A DNA stretch of 64,000 bases from Deltaproteobacteria bacterium (GTDB lineage Bacteria > UBA10199 > JACPAL01 > GCA-016699445): NCBI GenBank assembly GCA_016699445.1, contig CP064976.1, positions 1,488,001 through 1,552,000 of the forward strand, read 5' to 3'. The position numbers and the translations under genes are program-made. Positions 19,009 through 28,592 of this stretch are shown here, piece by piece. Within the stretch, counting starts at the first letter, position 1, and every line of letters starts with the position of its first letter. The notes beneath the pieces are model-generated. The model was not told the origin of the DNA. It made no database searches and was given only the letters and a program-made list of their open reading frames with translations.

Positions 19009-21089
19009 TTACGTTGTGGGTTCGCCTGAAATGGGCTCTTCTGGTTTAGGAGCTTCAGGAGTCGGTGTTTCAGGAGCCGGACTCGATGTTTCTGCAGCTG
19101 CTTCTGAGGGGGGTTCGGGTTTTGTTTCTAAAGGTATTTCTTGAACCTGTTCAGGTGTTTCTGGGGCCGGTTGAGAAAGGAGTGCTTCCATTGATTTGTC
19201 AACAAGGGCTGGAATAAAAACTGTAAAAGTTGTTCCTTTGTTAAGTTCAGAATTCACCAGAATAATACCTTTGTGATCGGCTACGATGGCGTGAAGAGTA
19301 AATAGCTTAATTTCTTCTCCTGTATCCACTTGAGAGCTTTTGGCTTGAGAGGAAGAATCAAACATCTTGTTTAGGACTTCTTCCGAAATACCAGTGCCCG
19401 TATCTGAAACGACAATTTTTACATAAAACCCTTTTGTCAACTGAGGTACTTCCGTTTCAGTATTTTTAGATTCTTGATGGTTGGTTGCGATGAGAGACAA
19501 TTTGCCACCTGACGGCATAGCATCTCGTGCATTAAACGCCAAATTCATGATGACCTTTTCAAGATGAGAGGCCACACCCATGATGGGAAAAAGTTGTGGG
19601 TCTAATTCTAGGCTGAGAACTACTTTGTCCGTGAGAATTTGGGAAAGTGCTTGATGTGTTTTGGTGATTATTTCTGAAAGATTAATTTTTGATTTTTCAG
19701 GAACGGCTGTTTTTGAGAGAAGTAAAAGTTGATTAATAACCTGTGAGGCTCTTTCAGCAGATTTTTTTACTACTTCCATTTTTTTAAACTCTCCGGGTAG
19801 TTCGGTGAGTTTTCCTAAAAGTAAATTGGAATATGCTAATATAGGAGTGATGTGACTTTGAAAGTCATTGGCTGTTTGCTGGATGACCTTATTCATAAAA
19901 TCTGATTTTTGTGTTTGAAATAATTGCCTCTGAGAAGCTTCAAGTGCGGATCTCATTTGAGCCAAAAGATTCAAGGCTCGTGTGCGACTGTACATCAAAG
20001 ACCACACAAAAGTAGCCAGTGACAGGCTCAGTAAAGTCCCGATCATCCAAATCCAACGAGAGTTGAGTTTGATTGATTTGTAAATACTGGATTCCAGCCA
20101 AACAGATTCTGGTATGGCTGTGATCACACGCCATTTGCCTTCATCTTTAATATCCAGAGGAACGGATTTTATATAGGCATAACCTGGAAGATTTTCTTCC
20201 TCTAGGAGAGTTGATAAATCATCATGTATTTTCTGAGGTGTATCCGGGTGAGAGAGTGTGAAGCCATGGTTGGAATTCAGGATAAAGTAAGGATACTCAA
20301 GAAGTTTGGATAAGACCGATGTTCTTAAAACAGCTGTGATCATGCCTCGAAGAACCCCATTGCTTCCATAAAAAGGGACGGAATAGATGACTCCTTGGCG
20401 AGGATTGTCATTTTTCTTTTCAATATCGAGAGCTGTCATTTCAGAATTGTCACAAGTAATGATTTCCTGACTGACCAGAGCAGGGAAATTTAAATTAGTG
20501 AAGTTATCAACATTGCCAAAATAGCGGTGAAAATATTCCAGCTGTTTTTTCATCTCTTGATATTCAAAGTGCTCGACTTCTTCCAGATTGATTTTATCCT
20601 TTTCAGTATCTCCAGTTTTGCCTGAAATAAAATTATCAAAGCTTTTGATAGGGGCTTCTGGTTTTCCTGTATTGGGATCTATCCTGTCTGGATCTAAACT
20701 TTCTGGAACGATATAAATTTCGGAAACAGAAATGGAAGAGAAGAGATTGTTATAAATTTCCTGAACGGTGATTTCAGAATCATTAAAATTAGTTCCATAC
20801 CGATCAACCTGTTGAACTCCAGGAAGCAGAGCAATGGTTCTCAGCGAGTTGTAAATAATATTGAGGTGAGTATGAATAATTTCTTCATTTTTCCCCAATC
20901 GTTGAGCCCAATCTTTTTGAAATAAAAGAAGGCCATACTCGATATCTTTTTACTCATTTTTGTGATGACCCACTGGGTAGTGAAGAGTCCACAAGTAAAA
21001 GCTATCAGGGCGACAATGAAAACATTTCGAAAGCTGCTAAAAAAACCTTTTTTACTTTTTTCTACGTCTCTTTGAGATTTTTTGGGCAT
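19009..21089 (-). CDS. Membrane sensor histidine kinase with atypical H-box, one frame break
   Basis: The N-terminus (MPKKSQRDVEKSKKGFF and membrane helix NVFIVALIAFTCGLFTTQW) is in a different frame from the rest. One extra A in the run at 20947-20951 joins MSKK to DIEYGLLLFQKDWAQRLGK. Then come a large extracytoplasmic sensor domain (about 240 residues), a second helix (WIWMIGTLLSLSLATFVWSL), a dimerisation helix, and an ATPase domain with N-box (NLAFNARDAMP) and G-box (VVSDTGTGIS). The tail is Pro/Glu-rich (about 65 residues). In the dimerisation helix the usual A-H-D-F-N-N reads A-N-D-F-Q-S-H, so the canonical phospho-acceptor His is Asn. No response regulator is adjacent. Confidence 0.75.
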
Positions 21090-21166
21090 GTGTCCGCTTT
21101 CAGTTGCGAAACGCCTATTTTATCTAAAATGGAGCCTTTTCCAAGATGATTCTTGCTTGGGGATTT

Positions 21167-22117
21167 TTATTTGGAAGGAACAAAAGAGACGAGGGAGGTT
21201 GTTGTGCTGATGAGCTTTCTGAGAGCTTTTTCGCTTTCAAGGGAGTTCTCTGATTTAGATTCAATGAGTGCCACAGCGGTAATTATTTTAAACACTTGTT
21301 CGAGAAAAGCGATTGGAGAATTGCATGCGTGAAAACTTATGCTGTGATCTGTCAGAATAATTTGGCTTTCTGCATTCAGAGTATTTTTATCAAAGAAGTC
21401 ATCCGAATCAAGATCCGTAGAGAGGGTTTTAAAGCTAACTTTTCCTTTGGTTGTAGCATAGGCTAACAAATGAAGGTATTCAGCTGTTTCTCTAAATAAA
21501 CGTGCGAGCTCTCTGCCCACCCTTCTTTCAAGAATGGAGAAGTAAGGATAAAATGCCTGAATAGTCTTGATATCACTTTCCCAATCCATTTTTTGATGGC
21601 GTGCAGATTCATTTTTTTGCAGGTTGGGAGTGGTTCGGGCTATTGGAGATGTTGTCTGAAGAAATGAAAGAATTTTTTTAATCAGGATATTCTGTGCTAT
21701 ATAAACTCTTTGAGTTGAAATTCCTAAAATATCAGCAATGTCTGGGCATTTCAGATCCCCATGTCGTGTATGTCTTGGAAATACTTCGAGGCCTCCAATC
21801 ATGATGGCCCCTTCTCCATAAAGCATCTGCATCACAACTCTTTGGGAAATGGTCAGTGTTTCACAAAAAGCATCCCATGGTTTTTGATCATGAGGAACGG
21901 CTGCAAATATTCCAGAAGTGTGGTCTGAAGAATGTCTATCAGACCAATAAGGAGCTGCTATGGAAAGTGGTTGGTTTTGATTCCGTATAAAAATCAAAGC
22001 GGCAGCAACGGTTTCAGGTTTGGGACGTGTTGCCGCAAATCCTGCCTGGATGTCAGATGGCAATGCCTCCATCAAAGGTCTATGAATCTCTGAAATAGGA
22101 GCTAAAGGTAAAACCAT
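21167..22117 (-). CDS. Hypothetical protein with sigma-70 region 4-like helix-turn-helix
   Basis: A 316-residue soluble protein. In the middle (about residues 85-155) it carries LTISQRVVMQMLYGEG, then PDIADILGISTQRVYIAQN and ILIKKIL. This is the spacing of the -35-binding HTH of sigma factors (L.ERER.VL..RYG ... EIG..LGIS..RVRQIE..AL.KL). No region 2 is evident, so it is not a full sigma factor. The C-terminal 120 residues are of unknown fold. It lies just downstream of mch and upstream of the sensor kinase on the same strand; a regulatory role is plausible but unproven. Confidence 0.55.
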   Translation of the reverse strand: MVLPLAPISEIHRPLMEALPSDIQAGFAATRPKPETVAAALIFIRNQNQPLSIAAPYWSDRHSSDHTSGIFAAVPHDQKPWDAFCETLTISQRVVMQMLYGEGAIMIGGLEVFPRHTRHGDLKCPDIADILGISTQRVYIAQNILIKKILSFLQTTSPIARTTPNLQKNESARHQKMDWESDIKTIQAFYPYFSILERRVGRELARLFRETAEYLHLLAYATTKGKVSFKTLSTDLDSDDFFDKNTLNAESQIILTDHSISFHACNSPIAFLEQVFKIITAVALIESKSENSLESEKALRKLISTTTSLVSFVPSK

Positions 22118-22231
22118 AGCACTTTATCGAACCCCCCTTCGAAAAGTTGCCTAGTTAGACGTCTTTTTACTGAAAACTAGTAATGCGCTGCGTTGTTGGT
22201 CGCGAAACCCGAACAAAAGAGCGAAAGCGGC

Positions 22232-23410
22232 TTATGCCCGTTTTTTAATTAAAAGTCTTCTTTCAATTTCAAAAATCTTTTCGGGAATTTTTTCCTTACC
22301 AAGATCCTTCTTATCGTTTTCTTTAATGAAGAGATCTGCTCCAAATTTTTCCATGGCTTCTTTAGGCCGGATGTTTTTGATTCCGATTAATTGCATGGTG
22401 ACGATGCCGGCATTGAGTCCTGTCGTACCTTCTTCTTTAGAAATAACTCGAGAGATGGCATAAACCGTGTCATTCGCGAAGGCTGGTTGTGTGTGATAGC
22501 CTTCTGTATAACCAAAATCCCATAAAGCATTTTCACTCACATCACGCGACGCCAAGCCTGCAAGCCACGCAAAAACCAACCCTCCATAGACAATGGGTTC
22601 GCCACTCATGGGGCCTTGTCGGCCTGTGGAATAAAGACGGTCAAAGTGAAGTGGATGCGTATTCATGACCCGGTATGTCCAAGCCATATGTTCGTGAGTG
22701 ATCGTACGACCATTGGGATGCACAATGATATCGCCGACATTCAAATCTTCAAAATAGCTTCTGACCCCAGTGAGATTGGCTGGAAACTTTCCACTGCTGA
22801 CAGGGATATCCAGAGAGATCGCTTCTCCTTCAGGCACTTGAGGGAAAGGCTGTCCGCTGATGGTCGACGCTTCGCTGGGTTTTCCTGCGGGAGCCACCAT
22901 GATTTTGCGATCATATTGGAGCACCAATTCTTCTTTTTGATTTAAAGCAATCGTGCGGATCGTGACGATTCCAGGTTTTCCTTCTTTTTGCTGACGCTTC
23001 AAGACTTTGGTCAATGCGCGCAACGTGTCGCCGGGATAAACGGTTTTTAAAAAGTGAACATCATAATAACCCAGATTGGCGATCGCTTTTTCAGAATCGT
23101 TTTGAACCCCTAAAGAAAGCGCAATATTCATGACCATCAGAGGAGAGACAACGACATCGCTAAATCCATGGGCTTTAGCGAATTCAGCATTGAGATAAAG
23201 GGGGTTGGATTCCATGAAGTTGGTCGCAAACTCGATCGCAAAAGCCCGATCAATGGTCACGCCACGAGGATGACAAAAAACTTCCCCTTCATTAAAGTCT
23301 TCCAACACACGACCATATTGAGGGTATTTGACTTTATCGAGAGTGACAGCGGCTTCTTTTGATTTTTCGACAATTTTCTTGTCGATCGTGATAGTTTTGA
23401 GGGCGGACAT
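22232..23410 (-). CDS. mch: Mesaconyl-CoA hydratase (beta-methylmalyl-CoA dehydratase), double MaoC domain
   Basis: Start chosen at ATG 23410 (MSALKTITIDKK), preceded by GGAG about 8 nt away; the longer frame to 23530 lacks such support. The 392-residue product has two hot-dog domains: residues about 30-165 (EDFNEGEVFCHPRGVTIDRA ... YPGDTLRALTKVLKR) and about 205-360 (FEDLNVGDIIVHPNGRTIT ... HPLHFD, YTEGYHTQPAFANDTVYA). This tandem MaoC arrangement and length match mesaconyl-CoA hydratase of the ethylmalonyl-CoA pathway, which hydrates mesaconyl-CoA to beta-methylmalyl-CoA. It is divergent from the 5'-nucleotidase gene. The assignment is strengthened by ecm, mcd and mcl nearby. Confidence 0.82.
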   Translation of the reverse strand: MSALKTITIDKKIVEKSKEAAVTLDKVKYPQYGRVLEDFNEGEVFCHPRGVTIDRAFAIEFATNFMESNPLYLNAEFAKAHGFSDVVVSPLMVMNIALSLGVQNDSEKAIANLGYYDVHFLKTVYPGDTLRALTKVLKRQQKEGKPGIVTIRTIALNQKEELVLQYDRKIMVAPAGKPSEASTISGQPFPQVPEGEAISLDIPVSSGKFPANLTGVRSYFEDLNVGDIIVHPNGRTITHEHMAWTYRVMNTHPLHFDRLYSTGRQGPMSGEPIVYGGLVFAWLAGLASRDVSENALWDFGYTEGYHTQPAFANDTVYAISRVISKEEGTTGLNAGIVTMQLIGIKNIRPKEAMEKFGADLFIKENDKKDLGKEKIPEKIFEIERRLLIKKRA

Positions 23411-23498
23411 AGAGTTTCTCCTTTTGAATAAGAAAGCCTCACTAAAAATTTCACGTTTGAGACGCAACTTTTTTTCAGGATCGGCGAAGGATTTCATT

Positions 23499-24484
23499 AT
23501 GCAAGTTAGCCCTGCCATCCCCATGGCCACATTTGAACATTTGCCAGCTGATACCCAGTGCCCACTGGTTAAGGTAGGCTTTTCAGCTCGGGCTTTGTTT
23601 GATCTTGAAAAAACTCCAGGTCAAAGCTTGGAAGTCTGGTTGAAGGAACAGCGTGGTAAGGCCAAAGAACCATTAAAACCCGCATCAGGGATGCCTCTTT
23701 TTAGAAAGTTGTTGGCTCTCAATCGGCTTTGTCCTGATGATAAAACTTTGGTGGGGGTTCATGTGTTTAGTAAGCTCACTCCAGAATTTGCCGGTCGATT
23801 TCATGATTCATTAGATAGTTTACAGCTAAATACTGATTGTGAACGGTCTCACGTATCATTTTCTTATTTGAATGGAGCAAGCCCTCTTCCATTTCTACAG
23901 GCAATGGGGATCAATCTATATTTATCGGCCAATCAATCACTGGTTGAACAAGCCCTGGCAGCAGGAATTGGGGCGGCTGTTTTACAGACAGAAGTCGATC
24001 CTGATCATCAGGCTCTTAATGGTAATTCACCACTCAAAATAGCTCTGGATGGGGATTCATGTATTTTTGATGATGAAGCCGACAAACTTTATAAGTCTGG
24101 CGGATTAACTGCAGTATGGCAAAGCGATGCTGAAAAAAGAGATAAAGCTCTTGGGCAAGGTCCACTCCACAAGTTTCTTGTAGGTATAAATAATGTCAGG
24201 CGTTGTTTCCCACGAGAGATCGCACAAAGCCCTCTTTTACTCTACTTGGTAACAGCTCGAGGATTTAATAATAAACCACGTGTATTTAGTACAATGAATG
24301 ATCTTGAACTCGCATTTGATGGGGCTCACTTTTTAAGTGGAGAATCAAAAGAGCCTGTTTTGAGAGGCATCGCTCCTCATCTTTTCTCGATGATAGCAAA
24401 AAGAATATTGGAGCTGCAGTATCAGCAAGCATTCCTGCAGGTCATGTTCCTTGGGGGGCCGGTATGGCATTAGGTACTAAATAA
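23499..24484 (+). CDS. Cytosolic 5'-nucleotidase (PF06189-type), one frame break near the C-terminus
   Basis: ATG 23499. Family landmarks: VKVGFSARALFDLE at the N-terminus, TLVGVHVFSKLTPE, ERSHVSFSYLNGASPLPFLQ, INLYLSANQSLVEQALAAGIGAAV, ALDGDSCIFDDEADK, LLLYLVTARGFNNKPR. The uninterrupted frame runs into IAPHLFSMIAKR and stops at 24473. One extra T around 24382-24387 gives APHLFFDDSKKNIGAAVSAS and IPAGHVPWGAGM, which is the expected family C-terminus, ending at 24484. It hydrolyses nucleoside 5'-monophosphates in the cytoplasm. The break is likely an indel artefact. Confidence 0.82.
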
Positions 24485-24539
24485 GAATAGGCTTTGATTG
24501 TTCTTGTGACTCTCTCAGAGACCCATTAGTCCGTTTTTC

Positions 24540-26401
24540 GTGAAGTCCATTCTCCATTCAGTTTTCGCATTAGAAAATTTTCGTCACGGGCAGGAAGAGA
24601 TTGTTCAAGCCGTTGTGGCAGGTCGGGATATTTTGGCTGTGATGGCGACCGGATCGGGGAAATCTTTGTGTTATCAATTGCCAGCTGTTGCGAATTCAAA
24701 ACGTTGTTTGGTTGTCTCACCTTTAATCAGTTTGATGGATGATCAAGTAGCTAAGCTTAATTTGTTAAAAATTCCTGCCGTCGCGACGCATTCAGGAAAT
24801 AAAAACAAAAGTGATTGGGAAAACGATGACCGATCTCAAGCATTGAGCGATTGGGCTCAGAAAAAATTAAATCTTCTCTATGTCTCTCCAGAACGTATTG
24901 CGAAGCCTGAGTTTTTTTCATTCCTCAAAAATAATCCTCCTGATTTTGTCGCCATTGATGAGGCTCACTGTATTGCCCAATGGGGACATGATTTTAGGGA
25001 AGAATATCGTTTGTTGGGTCGATTAAAAAAGGAATTAGCCTGCTCGGTCATTGCCTTAACAGCAACAGCGACTCCCGAAGTACAAAAAGAAATCGTTGAA
25101 TCTCTTTATCTGTCATCGCCACTCATTCGGGTTCACGGGTTTTATCGACCTAATCTCAAGTTTCAGGGCCGTATGGTTTCGAGTAAGAAGGAACGCTTTC
25201 AAGAAATTGCCAAAATGGTTTCGACTGTTGACGGTGCCACGATTGTTTACTGTGGGACGCGTAAAAATGTCGATGAACTCACAGCGACTCTGCGTGGTCA
25301 AAAAATTAAAGCCTATCCGTATCACGCAGGCATGGACACAGAAGATCGGGAAAAAAGTCATCAGCATTTTAGAGAAGATCCTAAAGTCGTCATCGTTGCG
25401 ACTAGCGCTTTTGGGATGGGAGTGGATCGTCCGGATGTAAGACTTGTCGTCCATGCTCAAATGCCTGGGACGCTAGAAGCTTATTATCAAGAAGCCGGTC
25501 GTGCGGGTCGTGATGGGGAAGCAGCGGACTGTGTGCTTTATTTTGGAGGGAATGATTTAGCGATTCAGGAATTTTTATCCGCGAGTCTGTCAATTCTATA
25601 GCTCCGGAAAAACGAGATGCCTGGCTCAAACATTGTATCCGCAAAGTCGAACTCATGCAGCGCTATGCCTATAGCCCCACGTGTCGGCAACGTGCGATGA
25701 TGGATTATTTTGGTGATGTCGAGCAACTGCCACAAGGGTGCCAGTCCTGCGACAATTGCCAGACATCGGAGGCGATGACGTTATCTCAAGATTTGATTCG
25801 TGATATTCGCATTATCTTATCGGGAATAGCACGTTTTCGAGCTCCGTTTGGAAAAGGAATTTTAGTGGATTGTCTGCGTGGAAAAGAAACAGAAAAAAAT
25901 AATGCGTATGGTCATCCTCATCTTTCGACATTTGGTCTCTTAAAAGAAAAAACTCAGGTAGAGATCATGAACTTGATCGATCTCTTGATTCGTCAAAATT
26001 ATATTCAACAAAATGGTTTCCAATACCCAACTTTATCGCTGACAAAAGACGGTATTGAAGTAATGAAAGGCAGTATCGAGCCTACGTTGCCCAAAGAACG
26101 ATTTCTGGAATTCGTCCGTGGTAAAAAATCCAATGCGATTGGCAAAAAAGATCGAGCTCAGAAACCATCGTCACAGGATCGGACCCATCCTCTCTGGGAA
26201 GCCATCCGTGAATGGCGTTTTGAAATGGCTCAAAAACGGAAAATCCCACCTTATACGATCTTCTGGGACCGAACGATCGATGATCTTTGTGCCAAACAAC
26301 CTAAAAACTTACGAGAGCTCGAAGAAGTCTTCGGCATGGGCGAGCGCAAATGTGCTTCGTTTGGGGAGGAGCTTTTGGGGATTATACGCCATTCAAATTG
26401 A
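24540..26401 (+). CDS. recQ: ATP-dependent DNA helicase RecQ, one frame break
   Basis: The GTG start gives KSILHSVFALENFRHGQEE. Superfamily 2 motifs: Walker A (MATGSGKSLCYQLPA), DEAH box (AIDEAHCIAQWGHDFREEY), motif III (IALTATATPEV), motif V/VI (VIVATSAFGMGVDRPDVRLV, YYQEAGRAGRDG). The frame breaks near 25578-25585 and resumes as ESVNSIAPEKRDAWLKH. The RQC zinc site follows (CRQRAMMDYFGD ... CQSCDNC) and then a C-terminal HRDC domain (LWEAIREWRFEMAQKRKIPP). The restored protein is about 620 residues, normal for RecQ. It unwinds recombination and fork intermediates. Confidence 0.93.
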
Positions 26402-26446
26402 CAGGATTTTGCCTATCATTATAATGATACTAAGAGGAGAGTTTTT

Positions 26447-26710
26447 ATGCCCCATATCGTCCCTATGTCGGATTTAAGGAATAAGACGAAACGAATCCTT
26501 GATTTTTGTCATGAAGGTGAGCCGGTCTTTGTCACATTCAATGGGGAGGGTGAGTTAGTGGTGATGACTCAGGCTCTCTATGAACAGATGCAAGCGAAGT
26601 TGGAGCTTTACCAAAAACTTGAAGAATCTGAGACGGAATATCGTCAAGGCAAGAAAGGTCGTTCCCACTCGGAGGTTATGAAGTCTCTCCGTTCCCGTCT
26701 AACCGCATGA
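26447..26710 (+). CDS. Phd/YefM-type antitoxin
   Basis: An 87-residue protein with an N-terminal Phd/RelB-like fold (MPHIVPMSDLRNKTKRILDF, then EPVFVTFNGEGELVVMTQALYEQM) and an acidic and basic helical tail that would contact the toxin. It is preceded by AAGAGGAG as ribosome-binding site. Its stop overlaps the toxin start (ATGA at 26707-26710), giving tight coupling. Autoregulation is expected for the family. Confidence 0.87.
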   Translation: MPHIVPMSDLRNKTKRILDFCHEGEPVFVTFNGEGELVVMTQALYEQMQAKLELYQKLEESETEYRQGKKGRSHSEVMKSLRSRLTA

Positions 26711-27021
26711 CCATGAAGAAGTATCCCATTATTTATCTGCCTGCTGCGGAAAAGGATATTGAATCTATTTTTGATTATATCAGGCGAGATTCTCCTGCGA
26801 GAGCCTCAAAATTTATCCAAATAATGGACCGCAAGATAAGTCGCCTCGAAAATTTTCCCTTATCGGGTGCACAATCTCGAGATCCATATGTGCGTGGGAA
26901 AAATTTTCGTATCGTTGTTGTGGGCGAATATTTGGTTTTTTATCGTTTCGAAAAGAAACAACTCTTCATCCACCGTATTCTTCATAGCAGAAGACGATTC
27001 GGATTTTTGTTTCGTTCCTAA
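26707..27021 (+). CDS. ParE/RelE-family toxin
   Basis: A 104-residue basic protein with the ParE/RelE fold signature: YLPAAEKDIESIFDYIRRDSP, SRLENFPLSG, RIVVVGEYLVFYRFEKKQLFIHRILHSRR. The conserved YLVFYRFE and HRILHSRR strands identify the family. ParE members poison gyrase while RelE members cleave ribosome-bound mRNA. The D-P-Y-V-R-G and FRIVVVGEYLVFYR pattern leans to ParE, but the target cannot be fixed from sequence. Co-translated with the upstream antitoxin. Confidence 0.86.
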   Translation: MTMKKYPIIYLPAAEKDIESIFDYIRRDSPARASKFIQIMDRKISRLENFPLSGAQSRDPYVRGKNFRIVVVGEYLVFYRFEKKQLFIHRILHSRRRFGFLFRS

Positions 27022-27108
27022 ATGTGTTTAGCTTGAACTGCTTTTTTTGCCTCCCAAGCAACTTTTTCTCCTGTGCACCGAAGAAGAGATATTAAAGGAG
27101 ATTTTTTT

Positions 27109-27807
27109 ATGAACGTTTCTCAAGCTTCTGGGGTCAATGGAGTCCAACAACCTCTCTATAAAAACTTGGCTCTCGATAATGCGGGGGTTCGTTATGCGGT
27201 AACCTTAGGGACCAGTGTCCTCTCTCATGCTGTGATTTCTCCATGGATTAAGGAAGCTATTTCAGGGCGACCTTCTCACAATACGAATTCTCAAATCTTA
27301 ATGACAACGGCTGTGATGGCCCTGACCAGCTTTGGTGTCATTGCTGCTTCTCTGCCAGGTGGTCATCTTGTGCAGAGGCCTGATGTTAAAAATGGAACAA
27401 AATTGTCATGGAGGACTCTTGTTTCCAATGCCGTTGATTTTTCTTTGGCGACTATTTCTCAGATGGGAGTGGCTCTTGTTTATCACCATGACCTTGCAAC
27501 AGCCCTCACCAATGGTCTGACACGTGGTGTGACACGTGGTTTACCTCTGAGCGAAGTTTATAAATTTTGGGGAGACCGTCCTTGGCGTGCTACTATTGGC
27601 AGACAAACTTTGAATATGGTTATGATGGTTAACGCAACAACGGTAACGTCCTTGGCTTCTCAGCCTGATTGGAGAAGGGCTTTAGGTCCATGGATCAATA
27701 TCGCTACAGCCTCTGAAATTGGGCTTGTCAGTCTTGCACTTTATGGCGTCATGAGAATGGGTGAAATCACCAAAATTTTTGGTCCACGCGTTCGTGTGGA
27801 AAAATAA
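27109..27807 (+). CDS. Hypothetical membrane protein
   Basis: ATG 27109 follows AAAGGAG at good spacing; the frame is open further upstream but without a better start. The 232-residue product has about four or five hydrophobic helices (YAVTLGTSVLSHAVISPWI, ILMTTAVMALTSFGVIAASL, VDFSLATISQMGVALVY, NMVMMVNATTVTSLA, ASEIGLVSLALYGVM) separated by short polar loops. No known family was recognised. It is transcribed alone between a TA pair and a nucleotidyltransferase pair. Confidence 0.6.
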   Translation: MNVSQASGVNGVQQPLYKNLALDNAGVRYAVTLGTSVLSHAVISPWIKEAISGRPSHNTNSQILMTTAVMALTSFGVIAASLPGGHLVQRPDVKNGTKLSWRTLVSNAVDFSLATISQMGVALVYHHDLATALTNGLTRGVTRGLPLSEVYKFWGDRPWRATIGRQTLNMVMMVNATTVTSLASQPDWRRALGPWINIATASEIGLVSLALYGVMRMGEITKIFGPRVRVEK

Positions 27808-27898
27808 TGCTACCCAAAAATTGCGTTGAGAGGTGGCCTAATGGCAACTATACTTATAGTTTCTTTACATCATCGGCATATCTCATATAAAAAAAGTT

Positions 27899-28414
27899 AT
27901 GAAATTTTTTGATCTCCTGAAAACAATATCAAAAGCTAAAATTAAATATCTAGTGGTGGGCGGTATTGCCGTTAATCTACATGGGATTATTCGTGCCACG
28001 AAGGATATAGATTTTGTCGTCTATCTTGAAGAAGCGAATGTACGTAAATTTTGTAAGTTGATGACGCGTCTGGGTTATCTCCCAAAAGTTCCGGTAAAAG
28101 CAGAAGATTTTGCAGATCAAAAAAAGAGAAATGATTGGATCAAAAATAAGAATATGATCGTATTTTGTTTCTACCACAAAAATGATTTGATGAATGTTAT
28201 TGATGTCTTTGTGAAACATCCGTTGCCTTTTGAAGGAATGTACAAACGACGTACTATCATCAAGATCGATGAGGTTCCTGTATCCGTGATTGGGATAAAG
28301 GACCTTATTAAACTAAAAGAAAAAGCTAACCGTTTGCAGGATCAATCTGATATCCTGTTGCTTAGAAAAGTCTTGAAGGTTCAAAAGGGATTAAAAAATG
28401 AAAAGAAAAAGTAA
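27899..28414 (+). CDS. Nucleotidyltransferase-fold protein (DUF6036/MNT-like)
   Basis: A 171-residue protein starting with a short helix and then KYLVVGGIAVNLHG followed by RATKDIDFVVYL. This is the GG...DxD active-site pattern of minimal nucleotidyltransferases. The C-terminal part has VSVIGIKDLIKLKEKANRLQDQSDILLL, the usual family ending. The stop overlaps the start of a small partner gene by 17 bp. Such pairs behave as MNT/HEPN-like or related TA modules in which the transferase modifies its partner or a tRNA; here that is inferred from arrangement. Confidence 0.75.
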   Translation: MKFFDLLKTISKAKIKYLVVGGIAVNLHGIIRATKDIDFVVYLEEANVRKFCKLMTRLGYLPKVPVKAEDFADQKKRNDWIKNKNMIVFCFYHKNDLMNVIDVFVKHPLPFEGMYKRRTIIKIDEVPVSVIGIKDLIKLKEKANRLQDQSDILLLRKVLKVQKGLKNEKKK

Positions 28415-28592
28415 GGTTAAGGGTGGTTTTAAATATTATCGTACCAAGGCTCAAATTATTGAATATATCAATACACCCCCGGAGGAAAAATTAAGATGGT
28501 TGGAAGAAATGCGGGAATTCAATAACCTGCTTGCCCGATCCAATCCCATGATCGGCAAAATTCAGGAAAAATTCCGTCAGGGCGATATCTAA
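28398..28592 (+). CDS. Small partner protein of the nucleotidyltransferase (putative TA component)
   Basis: A 64-residue basic protein (RTKAQIIEYINTPPEEKLRWLEEMREF, then NNLLARSNP) overlapping the 3' end of the nucleotidyltransferase. The PPEEKLRWLEEMREF phrase is typical of small proteins encoded beside DUF6036-type nucleotidyltransferases. No catalytic motif is seen. It ends one base before the convergent mcd stop. Confidence 0.6.
   Translation: MKRKSKVKGGFKYYRTKAQIIEYINTPPEEKLRWLEEMREFNNLLARSNPMIGKIQEKFRQGDI

Noticed and set aside
22616..22945. A 109-residue plus-strand frame inside mch
   Set aside because: Antisense shadow of a well-supported gene with no independent support.
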